Below, one piece after another: positions 45,183 to 54,600 of a DNA stretch of 64,000 bases. The position numbers and the translations under genes were made by a program. The stretch is from NCBI GenBank assembly GCA_018806915.1, contig JAGKQI010000046.1:1413392-1477391 (forward strand), written 5' to 3'. Below the pieces are notes generated by a model that had not been told where the DNA came from, made no database searches, and saw nothing but the letters and a program-made list of their open reading frames with translations. Source of the stretch: Phytophthora colocasiae. Taxonomy: Eukaryota > Oomycota > Peronosporomycetes > Peronosporales > Peronosporaceae. Every line of letters starts with the position of its first letter. Within the stretch, counting starts at the first letter, position 1.

Positions 45183-45743
45183 TCATCTCGCCATACGTTG
45201 CGAGATGTGCGGCGACTTAATCGCCGTACGCAATGATGCGTGGTCTGTATAGACCACGAACGGTCTACTCCCAAGTAGATACACTCGGAACTTTGCGAGT
45301 GCATACTTCATGGCAAGAAGCTCCTTGTCATGTACGGGATAGTTACGCTCAGCTGGCTTCAGCTAACGCGATTGATAGTAGACTACACGATCACGCCCTT
45401 CGTGATCGTGTTGCATCAATGCACATCCGATTGCAAAGTTGGATGCATCGCACACTACGTGGAATGGACGATCTTGGTCCGCCACGGCCAAGATCGGCGC
45501 TTCAGTCAAGCCCTGCTTGATTGCACCGAATGCCTCCTCGCACTCGGTCGTCCAAATCCACTCAGCTTCTTTCTTAAGAAGCTGTGACAACGGGCGAATC
45601 TTGCCCGCATAGTTGTCCACGTACTTGCACAAGTACGTGGCAAGCCCAAGGTACTGCTTCAGTTCCTTCACATTGGATGGCGTGGGCCATTCATTGATCA
45701 CTCTGACCTTCTCTGGATCAGGGCGCGCGCTGTCTTTCCCCAC
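45183..45743 (-). CDS. pol: Element A RNase H domain
   Basis: The minus frame from 45743 gives the thumb/connection (VKELKQYLGLATYLCKYV) and the RNase H start FHVVCDASNFAIGCALMQ, with the first catalytic Asp in CDAS. The next part (KELLAMKYALAKFRVYL, VVYTDHASL) is visible in element C and lies in a shifted frame here, between 45360 and 45183. Confidence 0.7.
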
Positions 45744-46500
45744 GAGACACCCCAGCGCGGGTATCTCGCTCGCCCCGAAGATAGGTTCGCAAAGAGCTTA
45801 TGTTTCCTCATAAGCTCTAGCAGCTTCCGGAGATGCACCTTGTGCATCTCAATGTCCGTCTTCCCGTTCACAGCCCGGCTGTGGACGAACATGTCGTCGA
45901 AGTAGCTCGGTGCGAAGTCGCGCACCGAGCGCAATAGATGTGTCACGCATCTATTGAACGTCGCGGGGGCGTTCTTAAGCCCCTGTGGCATGACGAGCCA
46001 CTCCCAAAGCATACCGCTTGGAGTGCTTACCGGTGCGAGAGGAACATCCCTCTCGCGCAGGAGGATCTGATAGAATCCATCACGGAGATCTAGAGCACTG
46101 AAGATAGTGCTCAAGGCCATCGAATCGATGATAACATCTTTTCGCGGTATCGGCGTCTGCGCCGGTATCGTCGCATCGTTCAACTTGTTGTACGCATGAA
46201 CGATGCGCCAGCCGCCCTGTGGTTTCTTCACACAGAACGTTGGGGCACTGTGCAGGACTTCGATTCCCACGCCGATACTTGACCTGCAAGATGACGACTT
46301 TCAAAGAAGTCGTCGATCGCTTGCACTTGTTCACGCGGCAGTGGCCACTGCCGTGTAACACAGTACTTCGTGCCCGGCACGAGATCAATCTCGTGCTGTA
46401 CGCCCTTGTAATTCGGAAGCTCCGAAGGAATCTCGTCCGGGAGTACATCCTTGTACTCCCGCAGAACTTCGTAGTAGGGACTCGACCTCAACGAGTCCCA
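45744..46500 (-). CDS. pol: Element A reverse transcriptase
   Basis: The N-terminal entry reads YKDVLPDEIPSELP and HEIDLVPGTKYC. The next frame carries SAPTFCVKKPQGGWRIVHAY, FSALDLRDGFYQILL, LWEWLVMPQGLKNAPATF and the catalytic box YFDDMFVHS. These are RT motifs 1-5 of Ty3/gypsy type. Frame changes near 46250 and 45760 split the domain into three frames. Confidence 0.8.
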
Positions 46501-46639
46501 ACTCTGCTCTTCGAAGCGCTGCTTCTTAGTCTTCGCACTGAGGGAGTCATCACCCTCAGTGATCCCATCGACGAAGAGCTGCTTCAGCTCTTCGGCCTCG
46601 CGATCCACTCTCTCGATATCCGAGAGAATGCAAATTTGT

Positions 46640-47480
46640 TCGATGCGTCCATCGTACAAGTCTCGCGCGAAGCGCTTCCAACTCATCGTTGGAAGTGCGG
46701 TCAACGCCGACGCACTCGTCGGCGGATTCTCCAACCGCATCCTTTGGTACTGTGACCCAGTACCAGTACGTGTCAAGACGTTCAACGTCTCGACACTCGG
46801 TGTCTGCACTGCAGATACACCCGTCTCAGCCCCGGACTGGGACTCGCGCAGCTCCCTGAGCTTGCGCCACGAAGGTCTACCATGGAGCGGCTCCAGGTGC
46901 TCCACGTCCAAGGCATCGCACCTTGGACGGGACGTTATCACAATCGTCAGCGGATTCCTTCCGCTGACTCGCACTATCAAGCCCGGCTTGAGTGCCGCTC
47001 ATCGCGTGCAGCACTGCTGCACGTGAGCACGCAGGTTGTTCGGGTGCTGGGCGTTTGCAACCGCCAGCACCTCCTGCCGCGCAGTCGGTTCCCTGAACCG
47101 CTGCGCCTCCATCCGCTCCCAGAGCTGACGTACGATCACTAGTTCCCGGAACTAGCAGCGAACGTTCGCCTATACACGCATTATCAGCTCCCGGAGCTGA
47201 TGCACGATCGCTAGTTCCCAGAACTAGCAGCGACGCGCCAGTGGCGTCAGCTCCCAGAGCTGACGCACGCCTTTCGGTTCCCCGAGTTTTTTTTGCTTCG
47301 TCAACTCCCAGAGTTGACGCGACGTCGTCGGCGCGACCCTTGGAGGCTTGAAGTATCTCCAAGGATACCGGTAATACCGGTATTTTACCTTCTCTCAGGT
47401 GAATCGCATTCAGCTGACCATCACTCATGTGACAAACATCATTCAGATGTTTATGCGTCAGGTGATTCACATTCATCTGA
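46640..47480 (-). CDS. Repeat-rich linker between protease and RT of element A
   Basis: The encoded stretch includes repeated units of the form LVLGTSDRASAPGAD and LVPGTSDRTSALGAD, and two copies of HMSDGQ(M/L)N. At the DNA level this is 47100-47500, with repeated TCACTCATGTGAC and CAGCTCCCGGAGCTG-like motifs. No enzymatic motif is visible. The repeats suggest length variation between copies. Confidence 0.6.
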
Positions 47481-47487
47481 CCATCAC

Positions 47488-48285
47488 TCATGTGACCGCG
47501 ACCCTTCGGCTCAGATTTCTGAGTCGACACACATTTTCTCTCAACGACTCCTTGAGTCGCTGGCGGTCGCCGGTGGCGATCGGAGGCAGCGGCGGACGCT
47601 GCTGCCTCAACTGGTGGATCACATGCACCGCCTGGTGCATGTGCAGCACTGATAGGGCCATCGCTCTCTGTCGCGCATCCGTTGTTGAAGCGTATGAGTG
47701 TACGCTTTCCCAGTTGATCACCGGGTCATGCCGTGCAAGCCACGGCATGCCTAATACCAAGTCGAACTTATCGTCTAGATCCAAGACGATAAGATCTTCT
47801 ACAAACGCCCTTCGTTTGTAAGAGAAGCGCACACGGACTACGCGCTTCTCAGTCCTCACGGTGGCACCTGTTGCCAACCGCACCTCCAACATGCTGCAAG
47901 GCGTGTCGGCCTCTTCGAAGTCAAACCTTCGAAGACTTCCCTGTCGAACAAAGTTGTTTGACGCGCCCGAGTCCACTAGGGCACGAAGAGAGTTCACTCT
48001 CTCCGACATCACGTTCAGGATGACAAGGTTTGGCTTGTCATCTTGCAGCTTACAGCGAGAAACCTTCTCGCTGGGGGCAGCAGTCCTCATCGTCGCGTGT
48101 CCAAGCTCGACACGCAAGACTGCATCACCAGTAGGACGCCCCTCGCCTACTGGTCGCCGGCGTTTTTGAACGCCCGCCGCTGTGCACTTGCGTGCATAGT
48201 GACTGATGTTACCACACAGGTAACATCGAACCTTGCCGTTCCTACGCTGCTGATGACCAGTAGTCGTAGCACTCGAGAGGTCCAT
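47488..48285 (-). CDS. pol: Element A zinc knuckle and retropepsin-like protease
   Basis: Starts MDLSSATTTG. A CCHC knuckle CYLCGNISHYARKC binds nucleic acid. The protease active site is LVDSGASNNFV (D-S-G), with a second conserved end LDDKFDLVLGMPWL. It is one base out of frame with the upstream gag ORF at about 48290. The aspartic protease would mature Gag and Pol. Confidence 0.8.
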   Translation of the reverse strand: MDLSSATTTGHQQRRNGKVRCYLCGNISHYARKCTAAGVQKRRRPVGEGRPTGDAVLRVELGHATMRTAAPSEKVSRCKLQDDKPNLVILNVMSERVNSLRALVDSGASNNFVRQGSLRRFDFEEADTPCSMLEVRLATGATVRTEKRVVRVRFSYKRRAFVEDLIVLDLDDKFDLVLGMPWLARHDPVINWESVHSYASTTDARQRAMALSVLHMHQAVHVIHQLRQQRPPLPPIATGDRQRLKESLRENVCRLRNLSRRVAVT

Positions 48286-49130
48286 AGCTCCGGACCTCCC
48301 GTCATCACAACAGGACGCGCCGGCTTCAGCGCGTTCGCATGGAGTTTAGCTTGACGCCGGCTAAACTCCTCTTGCATTGCAAGGCTGATCGCCTCCTCGA
48401 GAGTATTCGGATACTCTCGGAAGAGGTATGTCTTGACGGGACCATCTCTTAGTCCCTTCATGAACGTGACGACCTTGGTCGCCTCGTCGATCGGGTTGGC
48501 CACTATGTTCGATACCAAGTATCGAGGACGCTGGGCAAAGGTGTGAACATCATCCTTGCCCTGCTGCAGATCGAGAAACTCCGCTCTCGATCTGAACTCG
48601 TTCTTCGGGGGCTCAAACGCAAGCTTGAGCTCCTCTTTGGACACCTCGTACGTGCCGAAGCACGTAGGATTCGAGAGTCGGCGCCCATAGGCCCAACTCC
48701 TCGCACGTCCGCTAAGACATGACATGGCGAACGCGACCTTCGACATCGGATCGACGATTCGTCGAGCCGCAACGGCTGTGTCAAGTTCGACAAGCCAACG
48801 AAGGAGGGTCTCGTCCTCCTTCCCCGTGTAGGTACTCACGTGGAGTTTTAATGACTCCATGCGTGGCTTAGGGGAAGCCACCGAGGCAGCAACATCTCGT
48901 TGCTCCTTAACAATGTACCCCAGAGCAACACCGTGTTGCTCTGTCGGCGATAGCGTACGAAGCATCGTCGCTACCGCTGCCTCTCCAATGACTTGTGAAA
49001 GTCCTTGGAGAGCTTCCCACTCTGGATCTGACAGGTGGGCACAGTCCGTGCGCTTCACGGACATGTGAGGGGTTCCAGTGGATCCCTCATCCATTGGGGA
49101 GTTCTTTACCCCGCGTTCGTATGACTCCAT
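48147..49130 (-). CDS. gag: Element A gag (capsid region)
   Basis: The ATG at 49130 opens MESYERGVKNSPMDEG. The capsid-like part contains TYTGKEDETLLRWLVEL, ARSWAYGRRL, FRSRAEFLDLQQGKDDVHTF and MKGLRDGPVKTYLF, the usual gypsy capsid order. The genuine gag frame runs to about 48290; the remaining codons to 48147 are the out-of-frame tail, since the knuckle continues in the -1 frame. The copy in element C begins with almost the same residues. Confidence 0.8.
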   Translation of the reverse strand: MESYERGVKNSPMDEGSTGTPHMSVKRTDCAHLSDPEWEALQGLSQVIGEAAVATMLRTLSPTEQHGVALGYIVKEQRDVAASVASPKPRMESLKLHVSTYTGKEDETLLRWLVELDTAVAARRIVDPMSKVAFAMSCLSGRARSWAYGRRLSNPTCFGTYEVSKEELKLAFEPPKNEFRSRAEFLDLQQGKDDVHTFAQRPRYLVSNIVANPIDEATKVVTFMKGLRDGPVKTYLFREYPNTLEEAISLAMQEEFSRRQAKLHANALKPARPVVMTGGPELWTSRVLRLLVISSVGTARFDVTCVVTSVTMHASAQRRAFKNAGDQ

Positions 49131-49159
49131 TCGAACGAACAGCAGTCGGTCGTGGGACG

Positions 49160-49179
49160 GACTACAAAGTGCTACCAGG
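49160..49179 (-). promoter_or_regulatory. Primer binding site of element A
   Basis: Two bases inside the LTR end the minus strand reads TGGTAGCACTTTGTAGT. TGG complements a tRNA CCA end. Elements B, B2 and C carry nearly the same site, so both families use the same or a similar tRNA primer, which I cannot name. Confidence 0.65.
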
Positions 49180-49197
49180 TGTAATGGGTCTACTTAG
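49180..49197 (-). repeat. Remnant of the 5' LTR of element A
   Basis: Only 18 bp (TGTAATGGGTCTACTTAG on the plus strand) match the end of the LTR; the sequence beyond diverges abruptly. The rest of the LTR is missing and Harbinger-type sequence begins. Confidence 0.7.
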
Positions 49198-49407
49198 GCC
49201 CTTGTTCAGGTACAGAACACATTCTGAAAAAGCCGGGGATAGGGTTAGACAAATTGGACTGGTGTGTTGCCCATTTTTACAGACCTCTGTGCTCCAGCTT
49301 GTCCAATGCTGCACCGTGCACAAAGCGATTGGTGGTGGAAAACAGTGATTTCAACCACCAGTCTCCTCAAAACACAATCAAACAAAAGCATCACAAGCAG
49401 TTTTACC

Positions 49408-50345
49408 ATGGCGCCACCAGGGCAACCAGACGTCCTGTCTGACGATTTCTACGCTGACGCCTTGTCTGACTGCATCCCAGCGTTCACGATCCCACTCCGG
49501 TCCGACCATGAAGGCTCGGATACCAGCACAGCTACCCCGTCGAACTTCCACCCAGCAGAGGCTATTGCGTCGCAATCACATGTATTTGGTAGTATTGATG
49601 ATGTTGCAAGAGAGTCGACCCGGGATTCCCATGCTCCTGGCTTGAAGAAAATCCAAGGGTAGGCAAAGCAAGCAAAGTCTCCGCTAAAACGGATTAAGTG
49701 GACCAACAAAATGGTTGGTGAGCTCCTACAACTTCGGTTTAAGGACGGAGACGTTAAGCGCCGTCTTGAGGCTGCAGACACAAAGACGAAAAAAGCTCTG
49801 GCATGGCAGTATTTCGCGAGCGTGCTATCCCAGTCGCTTGGGATAGTGCTCAACCATGACCAGGTACATTATTGGTCGTAGAGTGCTATTACTAAATTGC
49901 TCTCTGACATAATGCAGGCTGTCTTGCAGATTTCTCTTAAGTATAGGAAGCTGAAATGCATTTATCGTAAAGAGAAGCGCAAACTGAAGAAAACCGGAAA
50001 CGATGCTCGCGTCAGTGAATTGGACGAAAGTCTTTGGACCATTTTGAACGATGCTTTTGGCGGGCGCGTGGGCATTAGTGGGGAGGTGCTACTCGACTCG
50101 TCCATTGACGACGACCAGAAAGAAGAGGATACTAAAGAAGAGAGTGCGTCCAAGACGAAGCCTCCTGTTGCACAGTTAGCGACAGCTCGATGGAAGCAAT
50201 TGCAAAGTCGTTGGGTGCTCGTATATCTTCCGAGGATCCCATCAACGTGCTGACTGTTTCATTGCAGCAGCATCAGGAAGAAAACCACCGTTTTCAAGAG
50301 CTACAGCTTAAGCTGCTGAGGGACATCCTAGCTAAAAACCAGTAG
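49408..50345 (+). pseudogene. Myb/SANT-like partner protein of the Harbinger element
   Basis: The ATG at 49408 has a strong ACCATGG context. The first 84 codons end at TAG 49660-49662, but the same frame continues with KQAKSPLKRIKWTNKMVGELLQLRF, a Myb/SANT-like start (I-K-W-T). A likely 54-nt intron follows (donor GTACAT at about 49864, acceptor ATGCAG at about 49917). The next exon is coiled and basic (KYRKLKCIYRKEKRKLKK), then acidic. A frame change near 50190 leads to a C-terminal helix ending LRDILAKNQ at 50345. Partners of this type bind the element ends together with the transposase. The nonsense codon suggests inactivity. Confidence 0.6.
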
Positions 50346-50414
50346 CTAAAACCCAGTAGGCATGTTGTATCTACATTTAAAGTTAACTACTAGCAAATGT
50401 ACTAACCGTTCAGC

Positions 50415-51580
50415 CTATATCATGAAAATGTTAGCTATGTCATCTCGCTTTGCTAATCCTTGTTCATGGTAGGTATGTAGCTCGCAGTCCTCCTCATCCT
50501 CTGCAACCGTCTCATCTTCTCCCAGTAGCGGGTCGACTCCGGTAATTGACACGCCGTCTTGCAATAGCACCATTAAATTGTGTAAGACAACGCAACTAAG
50601 AATTACTTTGCACACCTGATCTGCTGACTTCTGCTCTAGTTTCCCAAGCAAAATTCGGAAACGGTTCTTAAGACGACCAAAGGCGTATTCCACAACAATA
50701 CGAGTCTTTGAGTGTAGCGGCGCTTCCGGCAATCGTTCAAGGCATCCTTTTCCGGAAAAGGGGTCAGCAGGTGACGCCAAATTTTGTATCCAGCGTCACC
50801 CACAAAACGCTTTCCTGGTGGAATCAAGCTGGAAAGCCTACCGAATATAAGTTAGTTATAATGTTTTCAAATAAATAAAAATAGCCATTTGTCTTACCGT
50901 TTTCGAACTCCCGATCCATTCCACAGGGATTGATCATTGTTAGACCCTGAATGAATAGAAATGGAGCGGGAAATACTTTGATGATCTACTATTGCTTGTA
51001 CATTGACCGCGGGAAAATTCTTGCGGCAGTACCATCCCTCAAAGTCGTGAGGGCGAGCGATACGAATGAGTGTGCCGTCAATAGCACCCAACGTGTCAGG
51101 AAAGCCTGCAATAGCGTAGAAGCCATTCTCGACGGTGCTTAGTTCTTCAGCCATAGGCATCACAACGAAGCGCTTGGTCATGGTGCTGAGCACATCCAGC
51201 GTCTCGTTGATGTAGACGCAGGCTCTAGACCTGGATATGCCCAGCATTGTGGTCGCTTGGTCCATTGTACCTCCCTGGGCTAGGTAGTTCATCGTCAGCG
51301 CCACGTGCTTGATAGCTTTGTGCTTGCAGTTTGGGCCAGAAGCCCTCATAGATGCATGTACGAGCTCGTAGATCCGTAAAAATGTCTTCTTGTCACAGCG
51401 TAGCTTCTGATGGAACCAATCTGTACCCGAGGTGCGTAGTGCTGTCTCAAATACTCGAGTCGAAAAGGTCTCCGAGGCTTGGGGCGGCTGGCGTAGGCCA
51501 CGATTGTCGGAAGCGGTGATAACAGCGCTAACGCAGGCGCTCACCACAACTGCTAGCACTGCAGCTGTGACATCGTCCAT
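50415..51580 (-). CDS. PIF/Harbinger DDE transposase (DDE_Tnp_4 type), one intron
   Basis: The ATG at 51580 opens MDDVTAAVLAV. Exon 1 (51580-50898) has a helix-turn-helix-like part (YLAQGGTMDQATTMLGISRS) and the first catalytic Asp in LGAIDGTLI. A 60-nt intron (50897-50838; GTAAGA, TCGGTAG) joins GVRKR to LSSLIPPGKRF. Exon 2 has the second Asp in FVGDAGY and the Glu in RIVVEYAFGRLKNRFRILL. A one-base frame change near 50745 separates the second Asp from the Glu, so this copy would not make an intact enzyme unless the base is an error. The C-terminus is acidic and ends DDIANIFMI. Confidence 0.8.
50838..50897 (-). other. Intron of the Harbinger transposase (60 nt, phase 2)
   Basis: The donor is GTAAGA and the acceptor TTCGGTAG, with a CTAAC branch-like site. 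Splicing keeps the transposase frame across it. Confidence 0.75.
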
Positions 51581-51599
51581 GGCACAAACGTGCCCAAAC

Positions 51600-52012
51600 T
51601 GTAACGGGGTTACACGGCGCTGCGCGCCTTGGCTACAATAGGTGTGGTATACACCATCCAGGTCACAAGTCACAGATCCGTGTACAACACATAGTGTTTC
51701 TCACACGTCACACATGTAGCCAGTTGCTGGCTGTTAGCTCAGAGCCACACATTACATTTGATTAGGATTTAGTATGTTAGATACTAAATCCGTTACATTC
51801 AGGATTAGGGCAATAAAATAAATAAAAATCAGTTTGCATTTTACATAATTAGTGTTAGTTCCTTTATTATAGGGACACTGATTGTGAGAGTCCCGTATTT
51901 AGTGGACTACTTGGTTCTTGTATATGGGAACCGAAGGCTAGTGCCTTGCAAGCAGGACTCTACGAGTCAACCCAACTTCCTCTGTGCCGTGCACACCTAC
52001 GCACCCGCTGCA
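51600..52012 (+). repeat. 5' LTR of element B
   Basis: 413 bp, starting TGTAACGGGGTTACACGG and ending ACCCGCTGCA. It matches the inverted LTR at 60826-61237 along its length. Confidence 0.85.
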
Positions 52013-52014
52013 TC

Positions 52015-52032
52015 TGGTAGCACTTGTAGTCA
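52015..52032 (+). promoter_or_regulatory. Primer binding site of element B
   Basis: TGGTAGCACTTGTAGT lies two bases after the LTR, one base shorter than the site of element A. Confidence 0.65.
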
Positions 52033-52069
52033 ATCCAACTCCTGAGTTGAAGACTGTTTCTCTGTGAGA

Positions 52070-52930
52070 ATGGAGCCAGAAGCATACGCTCACTTGACTC
52101 CGAGTCAGCGGGACACGCTTAACAAGCTTACGTCCTTGCTGGGCCCTGAAGGTATGGCGCACCTTGCGTCTCAAGGGCCGGAGGCCGTCAACGCGCGCCT
52201 GGAGGCATTTGCCTCGTACGAGAACGCTCTCGTTGAGCACATTCAGCGGAATGTAAAAGGAGTTAATCCCGCTCCGAGAGCTAAGCCCGTCACGCTCAGC
52301 GTGAAGACCTTTCACGGGCACGAAGGAGAGAACCTCCTATTGTGGACCCGAGAGGTCGAGATGGCCATGGGGGCCGCTATGCTCCAGTTGGAAGGCCAAC
52401 GCGTGGCGTTCGCCATCTCTAAGCTCGAAGGTCGAGCACGAGAATAGGCCTTGACGTCTGAGACGTCGGTAGAAATGGCCTTCCCCACTTGGGGTGAGCT
52501 TAAGGCCAAACTTACGCAAGTATTTGCTCCACCTAACCAGGCGTATCGCGTGCGGTCACGCTTCCTCGCTTGCCGACAGGGCAAGAAGGACCTGGTGGAC
52601 CCTATGTTCACAAGAGCTGCGCACGCTCATTTGCCGGCGGCATGGCTGCCGATCCCTGCTACCTGAGGTGGTCACTGTGACTATCTTCGCGGAAGGTCTG
52701 AGAGCTGGCGTGGCCGGGATCAGGCTGAATCCGTCAGAATCCTCGCACTCTTCCGAGGACGCTGTTGAGCGTGGCATTGAATGCCGCTGGGAACACAACT
52801 TCCCCAAGTTGTCGAGGGTCGGTGCTAATAGCACAGGGTCCGAGGACCTGAACCCATGGACCTCAGCTATGCACTGAAAGATGAAGTAGCCAGCGAAGCT
52901 ACGAAGCTGCAGTGCAGCGTATGAGCACTG
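52070..52930 (+). pseudogene. gag: Element B gag
   Basis: The ATG at 52070 opens [17 protein letters not shown]. The first 125 codons match the B2 copy with only four differences. At 52445-52447 a TAG replaces the TGG read in B2 (GRAREW), a nonsense change. After the stop the frame continues [13 protein letters not shown] and then breaks again near 52600. The capsid features are [28 protein letters not shown] and [17 protein letters not shown]. Confidence 0.75.
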
Positions 52931-53700
52931 CATCGGTGCTACACGTGTAGATCCCACACACCTGAGGCCCGAACTGCCCTCTGCGCAAAGAGCGCGCCAT
53001 GGCCAGAATGGCCGCAACCCTGTCGCGGGTCCCGTTTGGAGCTCTGCCCAGGAAACGACGGCTCCCAGTAGACGCGGGGCGGGTCTACTGCAGGGAAGAA
53101 CTGAAGTTCTTACCAGTGCGTGAGGCACTGGGGCTCAGCCCCGAAGAGCTCCGTGCTCTTGCAGACACGGAACGTGTGAGCAAGCAGGGCTTGCTGGTCG
53201 TCCATGTGGACGTGAAGAGCGGCTTCGAAGCCGTGGATCGTGTTGATCGATTCAGGAGCGTCGCAACTACGTCATTCACGCTCCCACCGTTGAGGTAGTC
53301 AGCAATATGCTGATAAGGCGCTTCGAGCGCTGCGAAGAGGTGCACTTTACCGTCACTGTCCGTTCTAGCGACGGGCGTCCGTGTCCACGGCAGCCAAGCT
53401 GTCCCCGATGGACCTACGTGCAAGTTCCTGGACTTCGACAGCGTGGAACGCTAGCTTGGTCTTGGACCTGGATTCGAGGTACGACCTCATCGCCTTGGTA
53501 TGGCGTGGCTGGAGGCGCCACGAGCCGTGGATCGACTGGAGGTCGAAGACCTTAGGTGCTACCTGCACTTTCTCTCTAGTGGAGCTTTGGCGGAGTCCAT
53601 GAACCCACCTCTGCTAGGAAACTGCAAGAAGCGCTATTGGCGCGAGCATCGACCGAGTCGGCAATGATGCTGGAAGTCGGTGTGTCCGAGTTGGTGGACG
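52930..53700 (+). pseudogene. pol: Element B zinc knuckle and protease remnants
   Basis: Short frames keep pieces of the same protein seen in B2: LLVVHVDVKSGFE, then DLRASSW and LVLDLDSRYDLIALVWRGW, the terminal strand of a retropepsin. The knuckle is damaged; B2 keeps CYTCGSPTHLRPNC at the equivalent place. Confidence 0.6.
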
Positions 53701-54600
53701 GCACCGAGTGCGAAAATCGCAGCCCTGTTGAGCGCACATAGCGCTTCTGGTTGGCAGTGAAGTCAACGTGTGGGCCAAAGCTCACGTAACCCGAAGTGAC
53801 GCCGGTCATGGACCGTCTTGCTGGATGCCGATGGCATCGGGCGCCTTACCGAACCACGGCCGTGAACTGCCTGGGGCGGCACGTACTCCGTCGAGTGATA
53901 CTGGTCTCGTGGACCAAGTCGATCGCTGAGTGTCTCTGACAACCTGGACCTGTTACGGTCATTGATTGTGCAGCGGCACGTACTCCCGCTGAGTGGCATC
54001 CGGTCAGTCGACCGAGTGGATCGCTAGTGTCCTGACGCACTGGGCCGAGAGAGGCCGAAACATGTGCGACGGCACGTAGCGACGGCACGTACTCCGTCGG
54101 AGTAGACGATCTTCGGCTAGGCATTGACGACGTCGTAAGGCCTATGGGCGAGACGCTCTGCGTCTGAGTCGTCCGTGAGCGTCAAGTGTCAACGCACCCC
54201 GGGAGGAGGGCTGTGGGCAGCTATACACTCTGGTTGATGGAAGTACGGTGGACGGCACAGTGCCGAAGGCAGCGTCCTGCTGGACAGCGGACTGCGAGTG
54301 TTGACAAGCTCCGCGGGCTAGAGGAGATGTCGTTCGCCGACTTTGGCGATGCAGCTTTGAAGGCTGGCGAACTCGCCGAGGTGGTCATCGTTCGACCTGA
54401 AGAGGAGTTAAACTCATCGTCAGAGTCGTGGGACGGAGTCCGTCTTGGCCGAGGTCAAACGAAACGGGCGCTGAGCGCCGAAGGTGGATCGGAGATCCTC
54501 GAGAATCCCTCGGATCCCTTCTACTCCCTTGCTGAAGGAATATGGAGACGTTGTCTCAAAGGAACCACCGAGTGGCCTGCCTCCTGACCGAGGCGTTCGT
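53700..54600 (+). other. Element B linker with dispersed repeats
   Basis: The motif CGGCACGTACTCC recurs near 53877, 53973 and 54083, spaced about 97-110 bp, each followed by a variable palindromic stretch. No ORF fits. The position (between protease and RT) equals that of the repeat-rich linker in element A. Confidence 0.5.

Larger units (their letters stand above)
41466..49197 (-). mobile_element. Element A: Ty3/gypsy chromovirus-type retrotransposon, 5' LTR truncated
   Basis: Read on the minus strand: a 5' LTR remnant of 18 bp, PBS, gag, CCHC/protease, a repeat-rich linker, reverse transcriptase, RNase H, integrase, chromodomain, a 1.1-kb untranslated region, polypurine tract and a complete 3' LTR. 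The order PR-RT-RH-IN is diagnostic of Ty3/gypsy. The reading frame changes several times, so this copy is probably inactive unless the sequence carries indel errors. It is oriented the same way as the giant gene and lies directly upstream of it. Confidence 0.85.
49198..51599. mobile_element. PIF/Harbinger-type DNA transposon, truncated at its right end
   Basis: Two divergently placed, convergent genes, a Myb/SANT-like protein on plus and a DDE transposase on minus, are the standard gene pair of PIF/Harbinger elements. The right end stops 19 bp upstream of the transposase ATG, exactly at the LTR of element B. I could not identify terminal inverted repeats; the left end may also be lost. Confidence 0.7.

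Noticed and set aside
45185..45301. CRISPR-like or tRNA/ncRNA hairpin array
   Set aside because: The hairpin arms differ from one another, there is no constant repeat, and the DNA encodes conserved RNase H and integrase residues.
46219..47026. Plus-strand frames of 155-178 codons opposite the RT and linker of element A
   Set aside because: They are antisense to recognisable RT sequence, carry no motif and have no counterpart in family B.
49198..51599. Terminal inverted repeats for the Harbinger element
   Set aside because: I compared the two ends by eye and found no convincing inverted match or TWA-type target duplication; both ends seem lost.
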